This document shows, one piece after another, positions 60,507 through 64,000 of a DNA stretch of 64,000 nucleotides. The position numbers and the translations under genes are program-made. The stretch lies in the NCBI GenBank assembly GCA_030263275.1, contig SZOR01000008.1, forward strand, positions 1-64,000. The letters are read 5' to 3'. Source of the DNA: DSNY01 sp016861185. GTDB lineage: Bacteria > Pseudomonadota > Gammaproteobacteria > Burkholderiales > Burkholderiaceae_F. The notes under the pieces were generated by a model. The model was not told the DNA's origin and searched no databases. It saw only the letters and a program-made list of their open reading frames with translations. Numbering within the stretch: the first letter of the stretch is position 1; the number at the start of each line of letters is the position of its first letter.

Positions 60507-60827
60507 TTACTGCTTGGCGCCGACGACGGCGCCGTTGCTCTTGAACACGCGCACCTTCTTGCCGTCGACCACCTTGAATCCGACCCGGTCGCCCTTCTTG
60601 GTGTCCGGGTTGAACAGCATGACGTTGGACACGTCGACCGGCATCGTCTTGTCGACGATGCCGCCCGCCACGCCCTTCATCGGGTTCGGCCGGACGTGCT
60701 TCTTGACGACGTTGACGCCCTCGACGGTCACGTGCCGCTCGTCGATGCGCGCGAGCACGACGCCGCGTTTGCCCTTGTCCTTGCCGGCTATGACGACGAC
60801 CTCGTCGCCCTTGCGGATGCGTTCCAT
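60507..60827 (-). CDS. rplX: 50S ribosomal protein L24
   Basis: 106 residues with the KOW motif at the N-terminus (RKGDEVVVIAGKDKGKRG) and KHVRPNPMKG. An early 23S assembly initiator. Lies between rplN and rplE with 10- and 19-bp gaps. Confidence 0.97.
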   Translation of the reverse strand: MERIRKGDEVVVIAGKDKGKRGVVLARIDERHVTVEGVNVVKKHVRPNPMKGVAGGIVDKTMPVDVSNVMLFNPDTKKGDRVGFKVVDGKKVRVFKSNGAVVGAKQ

Positions 60828-60837
60828 CGTCGATTCC

Positions 60838-61206
60838 CTAGAGCACTTCCGGAGCCAGCGACACGATCTTCATGAAGCGCTCGGTCCGCAGTTCGCGCGT
60901 GACCGGCCCGAAGATGCGGGTGCCGATCGGCTCCAACTTGTTGTTGAGCAGCACGGCGGCGTTGTTGTCGAACTTGATCGCCGAACCGTCCGCGCGACGC
61001 AGGCCGCTCGCGGTGCGCACGACGACCGCGTTGTAGACCTCGCCCTTCTTGACGCGGCCGCGCGGCGCCGCATCCTTGACGCTCACCTTGATCACGTCGC
61101 CGATGTTGGCGTAACGCCGCTTGCTGCCGCCCAACACCTTGATACACATCACCGAGCGCGCGCCGGTGTTGTCGGCGACGTCGAGCATCGTCTGCATCTG
61201 AATCAT
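60838..61206 (-). CDS. rplN: 50S ribosomal protein L14
   Basis: 122 residues from the ATG at 61206 (MIQMQTMLDVADNTGAR), the universal start; an upstream frame extension to 61221 is not needed. RRYANIGDVIKVSVKDAAPRG and FGPVTRELR follow. First gene of the spc operon; 255 bp separate it from rpsQ. Confidence 0.97.
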   Translation of the reverse strand: MIQMQTMLDVADNTGARSVMCIKVLGGSKRRYANIGDVIKVSVKDAAPRGRVKKGEVYNAVVVRTASGLRRADGSAIKFDNNAAVLLNNKLEPIGTRIFGPVTRELRTERFMKIVSLAPEVL

Positions 61207-61417
61207 GGCTTCTTGTCCCAACTTATCCCGCTGCGCCCGGCGTTCGCCTGGCGCGGCGGACAGTCTTGGTCCCGTCCGGGTGGATGAGTCGAAGAGCGTT
61301 CGGACCTGAATCTGCGCGGTCGCGCAGTGCCGAACTCGTACCCTTGCTGCCTCGACTCCGGAGTTCCGCCGCGTTGTCGTTCGAGAAATCCGTCCGACCG
61401 CCGCAGCGAAGCTTGCA

Positions 61418-61447
61418 ATTCTATTCGTAAAGCCGTACTCGTCGCAA
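61418..61447 (-). promoter_or_regulatory. candidate spc operon promoter
   Basis: On the minus strand TTGCGA (61442-61447), 18 bases, TAGAAT (61418-61423), in the 255-bp gap between rpsQ and rplN. The E. coli spc promoter occupies the same gap. It would give a leader of about 205 bases to rplN. Confidence 0.5.
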
Positions 61448-61461
61448 GCCGGAGACCGTGC

Positions 61462-61731
61462 TCAGACCGTCCGCGCCGCCTCGACGACGCGCGTGACGGT
61501 CCAAGCCTTCGTCTTCGAGATCGGCCGCGTCTCGGCGATTTCGACCAGGTCGCCCTCGTTGATCCGGTCGCTTTCATCGTGCGCATGGAATTTCGTCGAA
61601 CGCACGACGTACTTGCCGTAAACGGGGTGCTTGACCTTGCGCTCGACCAGCACGGTCACCGTCTTGTCCATCTTGTTGCTGACGACGCGACCGACCAGGG
61701 TGCGCTTCAGCGACTTTTTCTCAGCGTTCAT
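61462..61731 (-). CDS. rpsQ: 30S ribosomal protein S17
   Basis: 89 residues: LKRTLVGRVVSNKMDKTVTV, HPVYGKYVVRSTKFHAHDE and ISKTKAWTVTRVVE. Primary 16S binder. ATGA overlap with rpmC. Last gene of the S10 operon. Confidence 0.97.
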   Translation of the reverse strand: MNAEKKSLKRTLVGRVVSNKMDKTVTVLVERKVKHPVYGKYVVRSTKFHAHDESDRINEGDLVEIAETRPISKTKAWTVTRVVEAARTV

Positions 61732-61922
61732 TTCGAGGCCGCCCTCTGCGCCAGCACCGTGCGCACCCGCGCGATGTCGCGCCGGACGTTGCGAAGCTGG
61801 GCCGTGTTCTGCAACTGCTGCGTGGCCTTCTGCATGCGCAGCGAGAAGTGCGCCTTCATCAGGTCCTGCAGCTCCTTGTTCAGCGCCGCCACGTCCTTGG
61901 CGCGCAGTTCTTTAGTTTCCAT
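61728..61922 (-). CDS. rpmC: 50S ribosomal protein L29
   Basis: 64 residues, two-helix protein: METKELRAKDVAALNKELQD and NVRRDIARVRTVLAQR. Lies at the peptide exit and helps bind trigger factor and SRP. Between rplP (10-bp gap) and rpsQ. Confidence 0.97.
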   Translation of the reverse strand: METKELRAKDVAALNKELQDLMKAHFSLRMQKATQQLQNTAQLRNVRRDIARVRTVLAQRAASK

Positions 61923-61932
61923 CGCGCTCCCC

Positions 61933-62349
61933 TTACATGCCGAGCTGGCGCACGACGAAGGTCGTCTTCAGCGGCAGCTTGGCGGCCGCGAGCGCGAAGG
62001 CCTCGCGCGCGAGCGCCTCGTCGACGCCGTCCATTTCGTACAGCACCTTGCCGGGCTGGATCTGCGCGACCCAGTACTCTGGGTTGCCCTTGCCGTTGCC
62101 CATCCGGACTTCGGCGGGCTTCTGCGAAATCGGCTTGTCGGGAAAGATGCGGATCCACACGCGTCCGCCGCGCTTGATGTGACGCGAGATCGCGCGCCGC
62201 GCGGCCTCGATCTGGCGCGCAGTCAGGCGGCCGCGCTCGGTTGCCTTCAGGCCGTAGTCGCCAAAGGCGACGTGGGCGCCGCGCGTGGCCAGGCCGCGGT
62301 TGCGGCCCTTGTGGTCCTTGCGGTACTTGCGTCGGGCAGGTTGCAGCAT
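61933..62349 (-). CDS. rplP: 50S ribosomal protein L16
   Basis: 138 residues: MLQPARRKYRKDHKGRNRG, FGDYGLKATERGRLTARQIEAARRAI, and RMGNGKGNPEYWVAQIQPGK (in parts). The MGNGKG segment includes the usual hydroxylated-Arg region. Three bases after rpsC. Confidence 0.97.
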   Translation of the reverse strand: MLQPARRKYRKDHKGRNRGLATRGAHVAFGDYGLKATERGRLTARQIEAARRAISRHIKRGGRVWIRIFPDKPISQKPAEVRMGNGKGNPEYWVAQIQPGKVLYEMDGVDEALAREAFALAAAKLPLKTTFVVRQLGM

Positions 62350-62352
62350 CGC

Positions 62353-63258
62353 TTACTCTCCGTCTTTGCCGCCGCCCTTGGCGTCGCCGGCGGTCTTGGC
62401 CGCCACCTTGCGCACGCGCTTGACGGCCGGCTTGGCGGCTTCTTCCTTGGGTGTCTCGGCAGGAGGCGCCTCTGTCTTGGCTTCGGTCTTAGGGTCGGCA
62501 CGGCGGGGTGCCGCGCGTTTGGCGGCGGGCCGACCCGCGGGTTTGCCTTCCGGCCGACCCTCGGGACGCCGCGCACGGCGCTCTTCGCGCTCGGGCGCCG
62601 GGGCGGCCTCGGCCGCCGGCGCTTCGCTGCGCCCGAGCGTGTCGCCTTTGTAAACCCAGACCTTGACGCCGATCACACCGTAGGTCGTCTTGGCTTCCGA
62701 GAAGCCGTAGTCGATGTCGGCGCGCAGCGTATGCAGCGGCACGCGTCCCTCGCGGTACCACTCGGTGCGCGCGATCTCGATGCCGTTCAGCCGTCCGGCG
62801 CTCATGATCTTGATGCCCTGTGCGCCGAGCCGCATCGCATTCTGCATCGCTCGCTTCATCGCGCGGCGGAACATGATGCGCTTCTCCAGCTGCTGCGTGA
62901 TCGAGTCGGCGATCAGCTGCGCGTCGATCTCCGGCTTGCGGATCTCGTCGATATTGACATGCACCGGCACGCCGAGCATCTTCTGCAGCTCGGTCTTCAA
63001 CGACTCGATGTCCTCGCCCTTCTTGCCGATCACCACACCCGGACGCGCCGAGTAGATCGTGATGCGCGCGTTTTTCGCCGGGCGCTCGATCAGAATGCGG
63101 CCGACCGAGGCGTTGCGCAGCTTCTTCTTCAGGTACTCGCGGACCTTGAGATCCTCGCCGAGCATGCGCGCGAACTCCGGACCCGACGCGAACCAGCGCG
63201 AGTTCCAGTTGCGCGAAACCGCGAGCCGGAAACCGGTGGGATTGATCTTCTGACCCAT
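62353..63258 (-). CDS. rpsC: 30S ribosomal protein S3 with long C-terminal tail
   Basis: 301 residues; E. coli S3 has 233. The core (1-210) is standard: MGQKINPTGFRLAVSRNW, KH domain with PGVVIGKKGEDIE, and GAQGIKIMSAGRLNGIEIART (in parts). The last 85-90 residues alternate Arg/Lys with Glu, Pro and Ala (RRPEGRPEGKPAGRP, KTEAKTEAPPAETPKEE) and are probably disordered on the mRNA-entry side. Confidence 0.97.
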   Translation of the reverse strand: MGQKINPTGFRLAVSRNWNSRWFASGPEFARMLGEDLKVREYLKKKLRNASVGRILIERPAKNARITIYSARPGVVIGKKGEDIESLKTELQKMLGVPVHVNIDEIRKPEIDAQLIADSITQQLEKRIMFRRAMKRAMQNAMRLGAQGIKIMSAGRLNGIEIARTEWYREGRVPLHTLRADIDYGFSEAKTTYGVIGVKVWVYKGDTLGRSEAPAAEAAPAPEREERRARRPEGRPEGKPAGRPAAKRAAPRRADPKTEAKTEAPPAETPKEEAAKPAVKRVRKVAAKTAGDAKGGGKDGE

Positions 63259-63275
63259 ATGCGCCCCTTGGTTCC

Positions 63276-63617
63276 CTAGCGGTTCTTGCCGTCGCCGACG
63301 GCGACGAAAATGTGGCAGGTCTGCTTGTTGATCCTCGTGCCGCGCCCCTTGGCGCGCGCCGAGAAGCGGCGCAGCGTGGCGGCCTTCTCGACGTAGATCT
63401 TGGTGACCTTCAGCTCGTCGATGTCGGCGCCGTCGTTGTGCTCGGCGTTGGCGATCGCCGACTCGAGCGCCTTCTTAATGATGCCCGCCGCCTTCTTCTG
63501 CGTGAAGGCGAGGATGTTCAGCGCCTTGTCGACCGGCTTGCCGCGGACGAGGTCGGCGACCAGCCGGCCCTTCTGGGCAGACAACCTGACGCCGCGGACG
63601 GATGCTGTGGTTTCCAT
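63276..63617 (-). CDS. rplV: 50S ribosomal protein L22
   Basis: 113 residues: RGVRLSAQKGRLVADLVRGK, NAEHNDGADIDELKVTKIYV and the exit-tunnel hairpin FSARAKGRGTRINKQTCHI (usual pattern). Macrolide resistance site in other bacteria. Lies 17 bp before rpsC. Confidence 0.97.
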   Translation of the reverse strand: METTASVRGVRLSAQKGRLVADLVRGKPVDKALNILAFTQKKAAGIIKKALESAIANAEHNDGADIDELKVTKIYVEKAATLRRFSARAKGRGTRINKQTCHIFVAVGDGKNR

Positions 63618-63626
63618 CGTGTCCTC

Positions 63627-63917
63627 TTACTTCTTGCCGGGCGCGACCGCGGTCTTCTTGTCGGCCGCATGCCCCTTGAAGGTCCGCGTCAGCGCGAACT
63701 CGCCGAGCTTGTGTCCGACCATCTGCTCGGTGACATAGACGGGGACGTGCTGCTTGCCGTTGTGCACGGCGATCGTCAGTCCGATGAAGTCGGGAACGAT
63801 CGTCGAGCGACGCGACCAGGTCTTGATCGGCTTCTTGTCCTTCGTGGCCTGTGCAGCCTCGACCTTCTTCAGCAGATGCCCGTCGACGAACGGGCCCTTT
63901 TTCAGTGAACGCGACAT
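63627..63917 (-). CDS. rpsS: 30S ribosomal protein S19
   Basis: 96 residues: MSRSLKKGPFVDGHLLKKVE, TWSRRSTIVPDFIGLTIAVHNGK and GHKLGEFALTRTFKGHAADKK (in parts). Head protein that pairs with S13. Nine bases after it starts rplV. Confidence 0.97.
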   Translation of the reverse strand: MSRSLKKGPFVDGHLLKKVEAAQATKDKKPIKTWSRRSTIVPDFIGLTIAVHNGKQHVPVYVTEQMVGHKLGEFALTRTFKGHAADKKTAVAPGKK

Positions 63918-63926
63918 GCGGACCCC

Positions 63927-64000
63927 TTACTTGCGACGGCGCTGCACGATCAGCGAATCGGTGCGCTTGTTCTTGCGCGTGCGATAGCCCTTCGTGAGCT
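63927..64000 (-). CDS. rplB: 50S ribosomal protein L2, C-terminal end (partial)
   Basis: Only the last 23 or so codons are in the window; they read LTKGYRTRKNKRTDSLIVQR, then RRK and TAA, the typical L2 C-terminus. The gene continues beyond the right edge, as expected for the S10 order rplB-rpsS-rplV-rpsC. Confidence 0.93.
   Translation of the reverse strand, partial: LTKGYRTRKNKRTDSLIVQRRRK

Overview
The window is GC-rich, tightly packed chromosomal DNA, most likely from a betaproteobacterium related to Burkholderiales. Three things point there. The long gene order (S10/spc/alpha ribosomal genes, cutA, hemB, engB, cytochrome c4, msrPQ, lysA, cyaY, ponA, pilMNOPQ, aroKB, dgt, gltBD, mlaFEDACB, bolA, murA, hisGDCBHA) is characteristic of that class. 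The ATP phosphoribosyltransferase is the short type. HemB has the zinc-independent Asp-type metal site. I see no tRNA, rRNA or CRISPR array.

Layout. 44-5184: histidine operon hisGDCBHA on the minus strand; hisF, hisI and hisE presumably lie off the left edge. 5291-8780: murA, a BolA protein and an ABC-2 exporter pair. 8849-12792: the complete Mla phospholipid transport operon with mlaA inside it. 12987-14968: a small exported protein and, divergently, a RuBisCO-like protein with a cupin. 15073-21373: glutamate synthase gltBD. 21474-22334: a REP-associated (RAYT) transposase with its repeats. 22334-25111: dgt, aroB, aroK. 25195-30302: pilMNOPQ, divergent from ponA (30709-33087). 33108-38441: cyaY, lptM, lysA, msrQP, guaC and cytochrome c4. 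38624-40457: engB and hemB, with a structured leader before hemB. 40467-50940: an accessory block (CorA, thioredoxin-like protein, exported transglutaminase, Hsp15-like protein, an iron-type ABC importer, rhomboid protease, small unknowns). 50952-64000: cutA, then the alpha, spc and part of the S10 ribosomal operons on the minus strand.

The core blocks are mostly housekeeping. Many neighbouring genes overlap by 1 or 4 bases (ATGA, TGATG, TAATG), which indicates translational coupling. The unusual content lies between genes. Five copies of one long inverted-repeat family occur, two of them inside the operon encoding RNA polymerase alpha. Three copies of a RAYT-type motif occur, one of which supplies the hisC start codon. 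Two other GC-rich inverted repeats sit inside the ABC importer operon, one flanked by an exact 18-bp direct repeat that duplicates the start of the ATPase gene. The 3' end of rplQ is duplicated with a 150-bp period. Structured leaders precede guaC and hemB.

The best candidate for unusual metabolism is the RuBisCO-like protein plus cupin pair. It resembles the pair used by Rhodospirillum rubrum to salvage methylthioribulose phosphate into the isoprenoid precursor DXP. All function calls come from reading protein motifs; no search was run.
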